From positions 1 to 50,443 of the forward strand of contig JAPKMR010000025.1 in the NCBI GenBank assembly GCA_026645815.1: a stretch of DNA of 50,443 nt, in the 5' to 3' direction. Origin of the DNA: Anaerolineae bacterium (GTDB lineage Bacteria; Chloroflexota; Anaerolineae; B4-G1; SLSP01). The notes below the pieces were generated by a model. That model ran no database searches. It was not told the DNA's origin and saw only the letters and a list, made by a program, of their open reading frames with translations. The translations under genes and the position numbers were made by a program. This document shows, in pieces, positions 25,083 through 33,407 of the stretch; position 1 is the stretch's first letter, and every line of letters starts with the position of its first letter.

Positions 25083-26405
25083 TCAAGACGCTAGCGTTTC
25101 CGCTTCCAATCTTGCTGCCCGCGCGTTCTCTACGGTTGCCACGCGAATGCCTTCTGCCTCATCCACGCGGGTGAGCAGGAAGATGCCGCCCAGGAAGAAG
25201 ATGATGAGGGCGACGATGCTCAGCCGGCTTTGCCCGGCAATCTGGGAGACCACAGCGAAAAGGAAGGGTCCGATAATGCCGGCGAACTTACTCGAAACAT
25301 CGTAGAAACCGAAGAACTCGGCGCTGCGGGCCTTGGGCGCCATCTGGCTGTAGAGGCTTCGGCTGAGTGCTTGTGTGCCGCCCTGTACCATCCCTACGGA
25401 GAAAGCCAGCGCCCAGAAATGCCAGGCTTCGCTCATGAAATATCCTGCAATCGTGAGCAGCGCGTACCACCCCAATCCAATCATCACGGCGCGCTTGGTT
25501 CCCACCCGTTTGCTGAACTTACCAAAGAGTAGCGAGAAGGGAATGCCGACAAATTGCGTCAGGAGCAAGGCGCCTACCAGGTCCAACGTCCCGATGCCAA
25601 TTTCGGCGCCGTAGATAGTCGCCATCTTGATAATGGTACCAATGCCATCGTTGTAAAGCCAGAAGGCGATAAGGAATTTGAAGAGCTCGCGATATTTACG
25701 GATTTCCTTAAACGTCATCGCCAGACGGCTAAAACTGGCTTTGACAGGACTCAGACCCGCTTCGATGCCGGTCCTGTTTGCGGGCGGTTCTGGCACGTGG
25801 CGCATCAAGGGAATCGTGAAAAGCCCCCACCAGAGCGCGACTGAGAGCAGCGAGAGCCGGTAGCCTAGATTGTTGGTTTCCAGAAACCAGATCATCGCGA
25901 TGTTGATGGCGAGCAGGATGCCGCCGCCCAGATAGCCCATCGCATAGCCTTTGGAGGAGACAAAATCTGAATCTTCTTCCTTAGCAACATGTCCCAACAG
26001 CGCATCATAGAAGATATATGAGGCGCCCAGGCCGATTGAGCCAAAGAAGAATAACACCAGCGCAAAAACCCAGTCGCCGGTATTGAGCGTGAACATTAGA
26101 GCTGTAGACAGGATGCCGATGCCGGCAAAGATTGCCAGGAGTTTCTTCTTGGCGCCCGTATAATCGGCGATGCTGCCCAAGATGGGCGCGATAATTGCCG
26201 CTACAAATAGGGCGATGGAGTTCGTATAACCCCAGTAGGCGGTCGCCTGGTTGGGCGCCAGGCTGCTGGCAGCAATGGCGCTGAAATAGACCGGTAGCAC
26301 GGCAGCTTCGGCAGTAGTGGAAAACGCGGAACTACCCCAGTCGTACATGCACCAGGCATTGACCATTTTCCGGTATTGAAGTTCAGCAGCTGATTTGACG
26401 TTCAA
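25083..26405 (-). CDS. MFS transporter, UMF1/ATG22-like family
   Basis: A 440-residue membrane transporter with about twelve helices. The N-terminus VNAWCMYDWGSSAFSTTAEAAVLPVYF and the internal GASYIFYDALLGHVAKEEDSDFVSSKGYAMGYLGGG are typical of the UMF1 (Atg22-related) branch of the major facilitator superfamily. Fungal members export amino acids from the vacuole; bacterial substrates are not established. It reads toward murJ but is separated by 200 bases and a hairpin. Upstream, 143 bases separate it from the epimerase gene, with nothing clear in them. ATATTCTCCTC before the start supplies a weak purine-rich site on the coding strand. Confidence 0.87.
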   Translation of the reverse strand: MNVKSAAELQYRKMVNAWCMYDWGSSAFSTTAEAAVLPVYFSAIAASSLAPNQATAYWGYTNSIALFVAAIIAPILGSIADYTGAKKKLLAIFAGIGILSTALMFTLNTGDWVFALVLFFFGSIGLGASYIFYDALLGHVAKEEDSDFVSSKGYAMGYLGGGILLAINIAMIWFLETNNLGYRLSLLSVALWWGLFTIPLMRHVPEPPANRTGIEAGLSPVKASFSRLAMTFKEIRKYRELFKFLIAFWLYNDGIGTIIKMATIYGAEIGIGTLDLVGALLLTQFVGIPFSLLFGKFSKRVGTKRAVMIGLGWYALLTIAGYFMSEAWHFWALAFSVGMVQGGTQALSRSLYSQMAPKARSAEFFGFYDVSSKFAGIIGPFLFAVVSQIAGQSRLSIVALIIFFLGGIFLLTRVDEAEGIRVATVENARAARLEAETLAS

Positions 26406-26548
26406 GTGATATTCTCCTCTTTATCTGGAATATGAATCCGCAAAAACTGGTTGACGCCCAGGGGTGGCTTGGGGGCGCACTGTATAGCGCCACTTCCAAC
26501 CACCGCCAACAAGCCGGACTTTGCTGCAGTCGTGCAACGCACCCTGCA

Positions 26549-27619
26549 TTACAAATCTACGGTACATCCCAACCCTGGAGTCTCGGAGGCAATAAACCAA
26601 CCATCTTCCAGGATAAATCGTGGGCGCGATGGGTCATCTGCGAGATCAAAGTGCCCATCCAGGTCACCATAACGCACGCCAGGGCTGCTAAGCGCAAAAG
26701 CCAACCCCGCGGCGGTAAGCAATGCGGGCTCGTTGAGACAACTGACCATGGTGATGAGCTGTGCCGCCCGTGCGATGGCTTCGACCTGCCGCGCACAGCG
26801 AAAACCGCCACAAGTGCTGAGCTTGACACTCACACCATTGGCGGCGTGCTGCGCAGCAATTTCCAGAGCTGCCACTGCTCCTCGCACGCTTTGATCTGCC
26901 AGAATGGGCACCGGGCTGTGACGGGTGACCTCAACAAGGCTGGCTATTCCCAGGCTTGCCGCTATGGGTTCTTCTAGCATCTCCAATTGCCCGGCGAGGG
27001 CCTGTGCAACCTCGAGGGCTTGGGGGATGGTATAACCCTGGTCCGCATCCAGTCGTAGGGTGAAATGGGGCAAGGCGCGATGAACAGCGCGTACACGGGC
27101 AACATCCTCTTCGGGGTCGCGCCCGCCTTTGATCTTTAGAATCTGAAATCCCTGCCGTGCGCGATTCCTGGCGTGTTCCACAGTCTCATTGACATCGCAG
27201 AGATTGATGGTCACCGAGGTCTGGATACGGTCGCGGTAGCCCCCCAGCAGGCGATGCAGCGGTAGACCTGCAGCCAGCCCCAGCAGATCGTGAAAGGCCA
27301 TGTCGAAAGCACAGAGGGCCGAGGGCGCCCCCACGCACAGGCGTTCCAGCTCTGCCAACGCGTATTCCAGATTGAGTGGATTGAGATCGCGGGCACGGGT
27401 AGCGCAGGCCTGACAGGCGTTTAGTACCGTCTCGTAGCTCTCTCCGGTGAGCAACGGGTCGAAGGCGGCACAGCCCCAGGCATTTTCGCCTTGCTGGGTC
27501 TCCAGGTGCACAAAAATCACGGTGACCTGCTGAACTTCGTGCTCGCGTTGATAAAGGGTGTGATAAGGAACACGCAAGTGCAGATCATGAGGAATGATCT
27601 CGACATGTGCAATCTGCAT
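26549..27619 (-). CDS. Enolase-superfamily enzyme, probable dipeptide epimerase
   Basis: A 356-residue member of the muconate-lactonizing/mandelate-racemase group. It has the catalytic pair Lys162-x-Lys164 (LKIKGG), metal ligands Asp191 (LRLDADQGY), Glu216 (MLEEP) and Asp242 (ILADQSV), and Lys266 (VSVKLSTCGG) as the opposite base. A late DLDGHFDL segment resembles the DxD motif of L-Ala-D/L-Glu-type dipeptide epimerases, which supports that call over muconate cycloisomerase. It would act in the cytoplasm, perhaps on peptidoglycan-derived dipeptides. It is a single gene between the UMF1 and tocopherol-cyclase-like genes. Exact substrate is open. Confidence 0.82.
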   Translation of the reverse strand: MQIAHVEIIPHDLHLRVPYHTLYQREHEVQQVTVIFVHLETQQGENAWGCAAFDPLLTGESYETVLNACQACATRARDLNPLNLEYALAELERLCVGAPSALCAFDMAFHDLLGLAAGLPLHRLLGGYRDRIQTSVTINLCDVNETVEHARNRARQGFQILKIKGGRDPEEDVARVRAVHRALPHFTLRLDADQGYTIPQALEVAQALAGQLEMLEEPIAASLGIASLVEVTRHSPVPILADQSVRGAVAALEIAAQHAANGVSVKLSTCGGFRCARQVEAIARAAQLITMVSCLNEPALLTAAGLAFALSSPGVRYGDLDGHFDLADDPSRPRFILEDGWFIASETPGLGCTVDL

Positions 27620-27735
27620 GATGTTGCCCCTTCTTATCTGAAGAATTCGAGCTCACCCCAGGATACCGCTGCCTGCTCCCGAGGCTCTGCCTCGCTGGAG
27701 TTCTGGTTGGGTCTATCCTGATGGCGTCTCGCTGT

Positions 27736-28797
27736 TTATTCCATCAGCACATCCAAAGCGCCAACAGCCTCTATTCCGGCGTTGCGCCCCAATCCCTCGA
27801 AGATGACTGCGCCGTTTATGCGCGCGGTCAACCGCACCTCGATAGTCCCCGTCAACGTTTCTGGAACACGTTTCTCCATATCTTTGACCGTGGGACCACG
27901 TAAATCGGTCGCTTGCGACCGGTGGGCGCACATTTCCAACCGGTAAAGCCGGTCGCTCACAACCCAATGGATATGATTGGCGGTAATCTCAAGCTTTTCG
28001 GTGATGGCGCCGGTGTAGGTCGCAAAGCGATAGAGCGTGCCACGTCGCCATAGACCCACGATAAAGCCCCGGAAACTCCTGCGTAACCAGGGGATCATGG
28101 CGATAGACGCGGTGAGGGAGACACCCGCTGCTGGCACGCCATCTGCCAGCACGCCATCTGCCGGCACGCCAGCCTCATCGAAGTGGTTGCTCTGCTGCCA
28201 GACCCAGGCTGAAGGGAAGGCTTTCCCCCAATCTTTCTCGATGTAACCTCGCCCTCCGGTGAAGTCGTGAACAACGTTGTTGAGGGTCAGTTTCCCCTCG
28301 ATGTGATGGTCGAAGCTGAGCACACCATGATAGCATTCCATGAAAGGTACCCAGGCATACCAGCCCATGATGCCAGGAGCTATCGGGGTGATGGGCCAAC
28401 CCACACCCCCACTGAAGTGTAAATCCCCTTGGGCAGTCAGTGAGCCTTCCGCGATATCCAGGCTTATGGCATCGAGTGCAAAACGGTTGGGACCGATGTG
28501 CAGGGTGAAAGTATCATCAACCGCTCTAAATTCGCTCAAGGGGTAGATGATGTAATGGGCCTCACCACGGTCGCCATCGAAGATCTGGACAAAGGCATGT
28601 GGTCCTAAGCCCTTGTCTGACGTTTCTTTGCCAGACTCTGACAAGGAGATGCCCGGAATAATGGCGTAGCGTCGTTGTTCCGCTGCGTCAATGATCTTGA
28701 AATACCACCCCTCGAAAAAGGGGGCGCGTTTCCCGGCGCCATGATAGCGTTCTGGGTGAAGCCCGAGCGACCAACGCTGGAAGAATTTGTGTTTCAT
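27736..28797 (-). CDS. Tocopherol cyclase-like protein
   Basis: A 353-residue soluble protein with the signatures of the tocopherol-cyclase-like family: YHGAGKRAPFFEGWYFKI (about 19-36) near the start, and GYIEKDWGKAFPSAWVWQQSNHF (about 184-206). In plants and cyanobacteria this fold closes the chromanol ring of tocopherols. No other tocopherol or quinone gene is nearby, so the bacterial role is unknown. Between SNHF and VSLTASIA lies an inserted stretch of repeated Ala-Asp-Gly-Val units encoded by a 15-bp tandem repeat, which looks recently expanded. The start is at 28797, with no strong ribosome site. It lies 15 bases after the dynamin gene and may be co-transcribed. Confidence 0.83.
   Translation of the reverse strand: MKHKFFQRWSLGLHPERYHGAGKRAPFFEGWYFKIIDAAEQRRYAIIPGISLSESGKETSDKGLGPHAFVQIFDGDRGEAHYIIYPLSEFRAVDDTFTLHIGPNRFALDAISLDIAEGSLTAQGDLHFSGGVGWPITPIAPGIMGWYAWVPFMECYHGVLSFDHHIEGKLTLNNVVHDFTGGRGYIEKDWGKAFPSAWVWQQSNHFDEAGVPADGVLADGVPAAGVSLTASIAMIPWLRRSFRGFIVGLWRRGTLYRFATYTGAITEKLEITANHIHWVVSDRLYRLEMCAHRSQATDLRGPTVKDMEKRVPETLTGTIEVRLTARINGAVIFEGLGRNAGIEAVGALDVLME
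28133..28170. repeat. 15-bp tandem repeat inside the tocopherol-cyclase-like gene
   Basis: About 2.5 copies of a 15-bp unit (GGCACGCCATCTGCC with one variable base) lie in frame, encoding repeated (Ala-Asp-Gly-Val-Pro/Leu) units. The length is a multiple of three, so the reading frame is kept. Confidence 0.85.
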
Positions 28798-28812
28798 GCG
28801 GATTTGACCCTA

Positions 28813-30561
28813 TCAGAGACGTTCAATTTCGGAATCCAGAGAGGCGAAGGTGTTGCGCAGGTCTTGCAACGAAGCCTGAATTTCGCCTAAATGGCCAGTT
28901 TCGGAGCGGATAAAGCGGGTATAGGGTGCGATAGCGGTCTCGATGTTGCGCAGACTGTTTTCCAGCTCATGTTCAAATTGCTCGATCAGGGTTCCCATCA
29001 ACTGCTGCCGCAACTGGGCGATTTTCTCGCGCAAATCCTCCTTGGCTTTGCGACGGTGCGCCGGGATCACAAACAAGCCCAGAGCAGCAACCGTACCGGC
29101 AGCGATGACACCGGTGAAATCCAGTGCGCTGGTGGTGAAAAGTGCAGTGAGGATTGCGCCCAGGCCGATAGCCCCGACTTCGATTAGCGCGGTCTCAGCA
29201 ACGGCGAGCTGCAGCGCGCCCGACATCTGCTCCGCTTCCGCAGAACGATCATAGGTCTCGATAGCATGTTTCGCTGCGCGGCCTACCGTTTCAAGCAGGC
29301 GATCCCGATCGTATTCAAAGGTGCTATTGACTTGCCCGACGAGGTGTTCGGCATGTACCGCCCGTCGGGTGCTGAGATGTTCCATCACCGCCTGCCACTG
29401 CCGCAGATTGTTCGCGACCAACCAGTCAATCATATCGTTGACTTGTTGCGCGATTAGCCGGGGTACGTTGCCGACGACGTTGTGCGCGAATTCGGCCTCA
29501 ATTCTCTCCCGGTTGAGCAGGTCCAGAACCCGTCCCAGGCGCAGGGTTTCATCGAAAAAGGCCACCCCTCGATTCTCAAAGGCATGTAGTACATTGTCTA
29601 TTTCTGCCAACCGATAATGGAAATCACGCTTTACATCATCGCGGTAAAGGTCAGTCTGGCGTTCCAGGTTTTCAAGTGTTGTGACATCATCTGCCAGGAG
29701 TGCCTGACGCGCTTCGACCGAGCTGGTCGTCTCCACTATCAACCGCAGGCCTACGCCGATGGGATTGTGCAACTTCAACCGAATGCGCTCGGTCTGGTCG
29801 AGGGTTTCATGGATGTAGCGCTCTAGTGACTCGAAGCGGCTGGAGGCGAGCAGCGCCAGGGCGTCCCCGGCGCCATCCTGGTTCAGTTTCGCGCGCAACG
29901 CACGCCGCGCCGAGACCGGAAATACGGGCGGGCGGAAGTCGAGCAGTCGCTGTGCATTCTCTGTGACAAAGGCTTCAACTCGGGCGACTTCATCGAGGGT
30001 CTCGAGAATGTCAATCTTGTTGATGACCAGCACTACTTTTTTGCCCCAACTACGGATCTGTTGCAGAAAACGACGTTCGCTCTCGGTGAAAGGACGATCC
30101 GCAGAGGTGATGAATAGCACCATATCGGAGCGCGGCACAAATTCCTCGGTTATGGCTTCGTGTTCGCGGTTGATGGCATTGGTGCCCGGCGTATCCACGA
30201 TGCTAATTTGGCGCAGCAACTCCATGGGCGCGGTGAGATCATCAATGGCGACCTCACGGGTGGTGCGCCCAATCTCTGGACCGTAGGTGAGCCGTTGTAT
30301 TCGCACTGTAGTGGGGGTGACGCCTTCTTCCAAGATCATTTGCCCGAGAAGCGCGTTGATCACGGCGCTCTTGCCCGCGTTGAACTCGCCGGCGGCAACG
30401 AGCAGGAACAGATCATCGAGCTGGTGGATGGAGCGTTCGAGAGCAGCCCGGTTCTCCGGGGTCACGCCGAATTGCAGCAATACGGTCTGCAAAGTTCCCA
30501 GCGCCCGCCGCTCTTTATCGAGCAGAAGGGCCTGAGCCTCATTGAGAATGGATTGCAACAT
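28813..30561 (-). CDS. Bacterial dynamin-like GTPase
   Basis: A 582-residue large GTPase. It has G1 GEFNAGKS (58-65), G3 DTPG (123-126) and G4 NKID (181-184), then long helical stalk segments. A hydrophobic pair of helices lies near 465-515 (GAIGLGAILTALFTTSALDF and GVIAAGTVAALGLFVIPA), then a basic coiled-coil C-terminus. Bacterial relatives bind and remodel membranes. The frame is open 13 codons further up, but GAGGAGG precedes ATG 30561. It is a single copy, whereas many bacteria encode dynamins in pairs. Its neighbours are the tocopherol-cyclase-like gene and the uracil-DNA glycosylase gene. Confidence 0.87.
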   Translation of the reverse strand: MLQSILNEAQALLLDKERRALGTLQTVLLQFGVTPENRAALERSIHQLDDLFLLVAAGEFNAGKSAVINALLGQMILEEGVTPTTVRIQRLTYGPEIGRTTREVAIDDLTAPMELLRQISIVDTPGTNAINREHEAITEEFVPRSDMVLFITSADRPFTESERRFLQQIRSWGKKVVLVINKIDILETLDEVARVEAFVTENAQRLLDFRPPVFPVSARRALRAKLNQDGAGDALALLASSRFESLERYIHETLDQTERIRLKLHNPIGVGLRLIVETTSSVEARQALLADDVTTLENLERQTDLYRDDVKRDFHYRLAEIDNVLHAFENRGVAFFDETLRLGRVLDLLNRERIEAEFAHNVVGNVPRLIAQQVNDMIDWLVANNLRQWQAVMEHLSTRRAVHAEHLVGQVNSTFEYDRDRLLETVGRAAKHAIETYDRSAEAEQMSGALQLAVAETALIEVGAIGLGAILTALFTTSALDFTGVIAAGTVAALGLFVIPAHRRKAKEDLREKIAQLRQQLMGTLIEQFEHELENSLRNIETAIAPYTRFIRSETGHLGEIQASLQDLRNTFASLDSEIERL

Positions 30562-30620
30562 GAAACATTTCCTCCTCAGAAAACCGTACGTAGAAAGCAC
30601 GCAACGCGCTTTCTACTGGT

Positions 30621-31238
30621 TCAGAACAATGAAAGCTGCTCTGCCTCGGGCGGCGCCTGGTAGACTTCTGCCTCCCATTTCCCGTCGAGAAGTTCACGTA
30701 AGCGTAGAAAATCTGCTTCCACATCGGCTTTGAGGGAGGGACGGTGCAGCGCCGCCGCTGGGTGGTACATGGGGAAGTAGATCACCGTATCTACGCGCCG
30801 TGCTTGCCCGTGAACAAGCGAGATTTTCTCGTTGGGAAAGGCGCGCGTCATGGAGTGTCGTCCGAGCGTCACAACGACCTTTGGACGGATGAGCTCCATT
30901 TGCTGATCCAGGTAAGGTTTACATGCCGTTACTTCTTCATCCAGCGGATCGCGATTCCCCGGAGGGCGACACTTGATGACGTTGCTGATATATACGCGCT
31001 TCCGATCAATGCCAATGCCCGCCAGCAATTCACTCAGGTATTGCCCCGCAGCGCCCACAAAAGGGATGCCTTGTTGATCTTCATGGAATCCGGGGGCTTC
31101 CCCGATGAACATGATATCCGCATCGAGAGGGCCTGCGCCCGGCACGGCATTGGCGCGCCCGGCGTGGAGTGGGCAGCGAGTACAGCGATGTATATCGGCG
31201 TAGAGCGCCTCCAGCGCAGCAGTTCTGGCTTTGTCCAT
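30621..31238 (-). CDS. Family 4 uracil-DNA glycosylase (4Fe-4S)
   Basis: Removes uracil from DNA as the first step of base-excision repair. The 205-residue protein has the family 4 active-site motif GEAPG (46-50), the opposite-strand loop YHPAAALH (about 158-165), and four cysteines (19, 22, 90, 106) in the spacing expected for a 4Fe-4S cluster. AGGAGG precedes ATG 31238. It follows rimI by 44 bases in the same direction and may be part of the tsaE-tsaB-rimI transcript. The C-terminal tail ends EQLSLF, resembling a sliding-clamp-binding peptide (QLSLF), an inference from motif similarity. Confidence 0.93.
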   Translation of the reverse strand: MDKARTAALEALYADIHRCTRCPLHAGRANAVPGAGPLDADIMFIGEAPGFHEDQQGIPFVGAAGQYLSELLAGIGIDRKRVYISNVIKCRPPGNRDPLDEEVTACKPYLDQQMELIRPKVVVTLGRHSMTRAFPNEKISLVHGQARRVDTVIYFPMYHPAAALHRPSLKADVEADFLRLRELLDGKWEAEVYQAPPEAEQLSLF

Positions 31239-31282
31239 GCAATAATCCTCCTTATAGAAAAACCGCCCCTACCCCCATATCA

Positions 31283-31891
31283 CTATGAAGATAGAGGGTC
31301 TTGGGTGCTCAGGCGTTCCTGGATGCGTTTCTCAACCAATTGCCGGTATTCTGCCAGTTGTTGTGCATAGTCCGCGTCGAGATGTGGCACTTCCAATAAG
31401 AGTGCGTCTTCGCCATCCTGATAGTAACGTGTGTGTCGTCCTATGGGGATGAAGCGATATTTGGCATACAGATTTCGGGCAGGCGTGTTGGTAGGACGTA
31501 CCTCCAACATAACGGCGCTCGCTTTCATTGCCATCGTCTGTTGTAGGGCAGTGATTAACAGCAATTCCCCAAAACCCATTCCGCGCCAATCTTGGTGGAT
31601 GGCCAACGTGCTGATATGCCCGCGAGTCTGCTCGATTCTCATGCCGGCAAAACCGATGAGCGTGTTGTTCCGGGGTTTCCAGGGCCAACGCCGGTGGGGC
31701 ATCGCCTGCGTGAATTCCAGAACAAAGTAGCAGGCGAGGGGGTTGAAGTAAATCTCTTGTGTGTAGGCGCTTTCGGGCCAGGGGTCAGAAAACACTAAAC
31801 GATCCAGCATCATTACCGCGTGGATATCATGCGGTTCCATTCGCCGAATGCGGTAGGTGTAGCCATCTTGGCACTGTTGCTCTTCACTCAT
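31283..31891 (-). CDS. rimI: RimI-like GNAT N-acetyltransferase
   Basis: A 202-residue GNAT acetyltransferase, probably acetylating the N-terminus of ribosomal protein S18. The acetyl-CoA-binding motif is QDWRGMGFGELLL (about 112-124), with LEVRPTNTPARNLYAKYRFIPIGRHTRYY after it. The position next to tsaB and tsaE is the usual one for rimI. The open frame extends 56 codons further, but that part only translates an intergenic hairpin and the end of tsaB, so ATG 31891 is chosen; it lacks a strong ribosome site. It has about 50 residues more than E. coli RimI, from an internal loop and a C-terminal extension. Confidence 0.85.
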   Translation of the reverse strand: MSEEQQCQDGYTYRIRRMEPHDIHAVMMLDRLVFSDPWPESAYTQEIYFNPLACYFVLEFTQAMPHRRWPWKPRNNTLIGFAGMRIEQTRGHISTLAIHQDWRGMGFGELLLITALQQTMAMKASAVMLEVRPTNTPARNLYAKYRFIPIGRHTRYYQDGEDALLLEVPHLDADYAQQLAEYRQLVEKRIQERLSTQDPLSS

Positions 31892-31918
31892 CTTGGCTTG
31901 CTTCACCACAATCAATCC

Positions 31919-31959
31919 GTAAGCATGCTGCTGAGCATCATGCTCAGCAGCGTGCTTAC
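31919..31959. other. 19-bp hairpin between tsaB and rimI
   Basis: Arms 31919-31937 and 31941-31959 are complementary except for one position, with a three-base loop. It lies in the short gap between tsaB and rimI, with no T-run. It may limit read-through or stabilise the tsaE-tsaB message. Confidence 0.85.
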
Positions 31960-31965
31960 GCAGCT

Positions 31966-32640
31966 TCAGCCTGCACCCTGCCCGCTCGCGTAGAGTGGCA
32001 CCAGCTGCGCCGGGACTTCCGTTTGACCTGGGCGCGCACGTTTTCTCAACTGTCGCCACGCAATCTCAGCCAGGAATCCGGCCCGACGTAGATGCCAGGC
32101 AGCTGGGGGCAAAGTTAATGTCACTCCCAGGCTTTCCAAAGCTTTACGTCCAGGAGCATCAATTTCGCCTACCACGAGTGCGGGGGTTTCAATTCTGGGC
32201 AGTAGTTCTTCCCAGCTCGCCAGGGCAATTTCGGTGGCAACATGCCACCCACCTTCGCGGAACTGGTAGCGTGCGTAACCTACTCGTCGCCGTCCCGCGG
32301 CGAAAATCGCGTAGAGTGGTCGGTCGTCTGGGGGCTGACCTTCTGCCAGAATATCCAGGGTGGGAACCCCCACCAGGGGAAGTTGCTGACTGAGCGCCAG
32401 ACCCTTGGCCATTGCCATACCGATTCGAACGCCCGTGTAGGAGCCTGGGCCTATACAGACGGCAATGCCTTTTAGATCGGTGACCGTGATTTCAGTCTGT
32501 CGTAGTAGATCGGCAATGTGCGCGGCAAGGGTCACCGTGTGAGCATTGGCAGCTTCCCAGGTGCATTCACCTCGTAGGGCAATGCCGTCGTGTAGCGCGA
32601 TACTTGCGCGGAAGGTTGCAGTGTCAATCGCCAATAACAT
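31966..32640 (-). CDS. tsaB: TsaB, tRNA threonylcarbamoyladenosine biosynthesis scaffold
   Basis: A 224-residue ASKHA-fold protein that with TsaD and TsaE makes the t6A modification of ANN-decoding tRNAs. The start MLLAIDTATFRASIALHD and the IGPGSYTGVRIGMAMAKGLAL segment (about 68-88) are diagnostic. Its ATG overlaps the tsaE stop codon by one base, so the two are coupled. tsaD is not in the window. Confidence 0.92.
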   Translation of the reverse strand: MLLAIDTATFRASIALHDGIALRGECTWEAANAHTVTLAAHIADLLRQTEITVTDLKGIAVCIGPGSYTGVRIGMAMAKGLALSQQLPLVGVPTLDILAEGQPPDDRPLYAIFAAGRRRVGYARYQFREGGWHVATEIALASWEELLPRIETPALVVGEIDAPGRKALESLGVTLTLPPAAWHLRRAGFLAEIAWRQLRKRARPGQTEVPAQLVPLYASGQGAG

Positions 32641-33140
32641 TAGCGTCCAATAATCTCCTTGCGAAAGTTTTCCAACAGGGCATTGTGCCTGTCACCCACG
32701 GCATAAAAAGTAAGCGTGCGCCGGTATTCATCCAGGCAGTGCAAGGTGATCCGCAGGCAGTCTCCGCTAATGATCTCAGGTGCGCGATCAGCCCACTCTA
32801 CCACCGCAATAGTGCCGGGCGCTCCTAAAATTTCCTCTAGCCCCAGGTGTGCAATCTCAACCGGTTGCAGGCGGTAGAAGTCAATATGATAGAGCTTTTG
32901 CTGATCGTGAAGACGGGTATGGCGGCGCATCAAGACAAAGGTTGGGCTGATCAGGGGATCTTGCGCGCCCCAACCTCTGCCAATTCCCTGGGCCAGAACG
33001 GTCTTGCCGGCGCCCAGATTGCCCTCCAGGGCAATAATATCGCCACCTTCCAACAATGTTCCCAGGCGCGCCCCCAGGCGACGCGTTTGATCTGCGTTTC
33101 GGCTGACGAATTCGAAGGTATCTTGATTCAAAATGGGCAT
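32640..33140 (-). CDS. tsaE: TsaE, tRNA threonylcarbamoyladenosine biosynthesis ATPase
   Basis: A 166-residue P-loop ATPase of the t6A pathway. Walker A is GNLGAGKT (40-47), followed by the family segments SPTFVL, HIDFYRL and VVEWADRA. It is the first gene of the tsaE-tsaB-rimI cluster. A TATAAT -10 candidate lies on the minus strand at 33207-33212, just past the terminator of the upstream kinase gene, but a good -35 was not found. Confidence 0.92.
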   Translation of the reverse strand: MPILNQDTFEFVSRNADQTRRLGARLGTLLEGGDIIALEGNLGAGKTVLAQGIGRGWGAQDPLISPTFVLMRRHTRLHDQQKLYHIDFYRLQPVEIAHLGLEEILGAPGTIAVVEWADRAPEIISGDCLRITLHCLDEYRRTLTFYAVGDRHNALLENFRKEIIGR

Positions 33141-33227
33141 GCAGTGCGTTTCCTATCACAAGCCGTCAAGGCATACAGTTCAATGTGCTTTGATAAGCCG
33201 TCATTGATTATACTACAATCAATCTGG

Positions 33228-33262
33228 AAAAAGGCATTTTGGAGGTACGTTCCAAAAATGCC
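33228..33262 (-). terminator. Intrinsic terminator of the kinase genes
   Basis: Read on the minus strand, an 11-12-bp stem (33251-33262 with 33233-33243, one bulged T) is followed directly by TTTTT (33228-33232). It ends the transcript of the receiver-kinase gene, about 145 bases past its stop codon. The rest of the 267-base gap holds the possible tsaE -10 and nothing else I recognise. Confidence 0.8.
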
Positions 33263-33407
33263 CACAAAAACCTCCTCACCTGTTTGAAAAACCCTTGTGG
33301 TTTCCCCCATTATCCTGTCGTATACCCGTTCGATGCAGTTTGTTGGCTCTGGAATCCCCTGTGGACTCTGCTCTGATTGTGGCTTCAACTGCTTTGTGTT
33401 TTCCAGG

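Noticed and set aside
31892..32059. A longer RimI with 56 extra residues
   Set aside because: The extension translates the intergenic hairpin and the end of tsaB and has no similarity to the GNAT fold.
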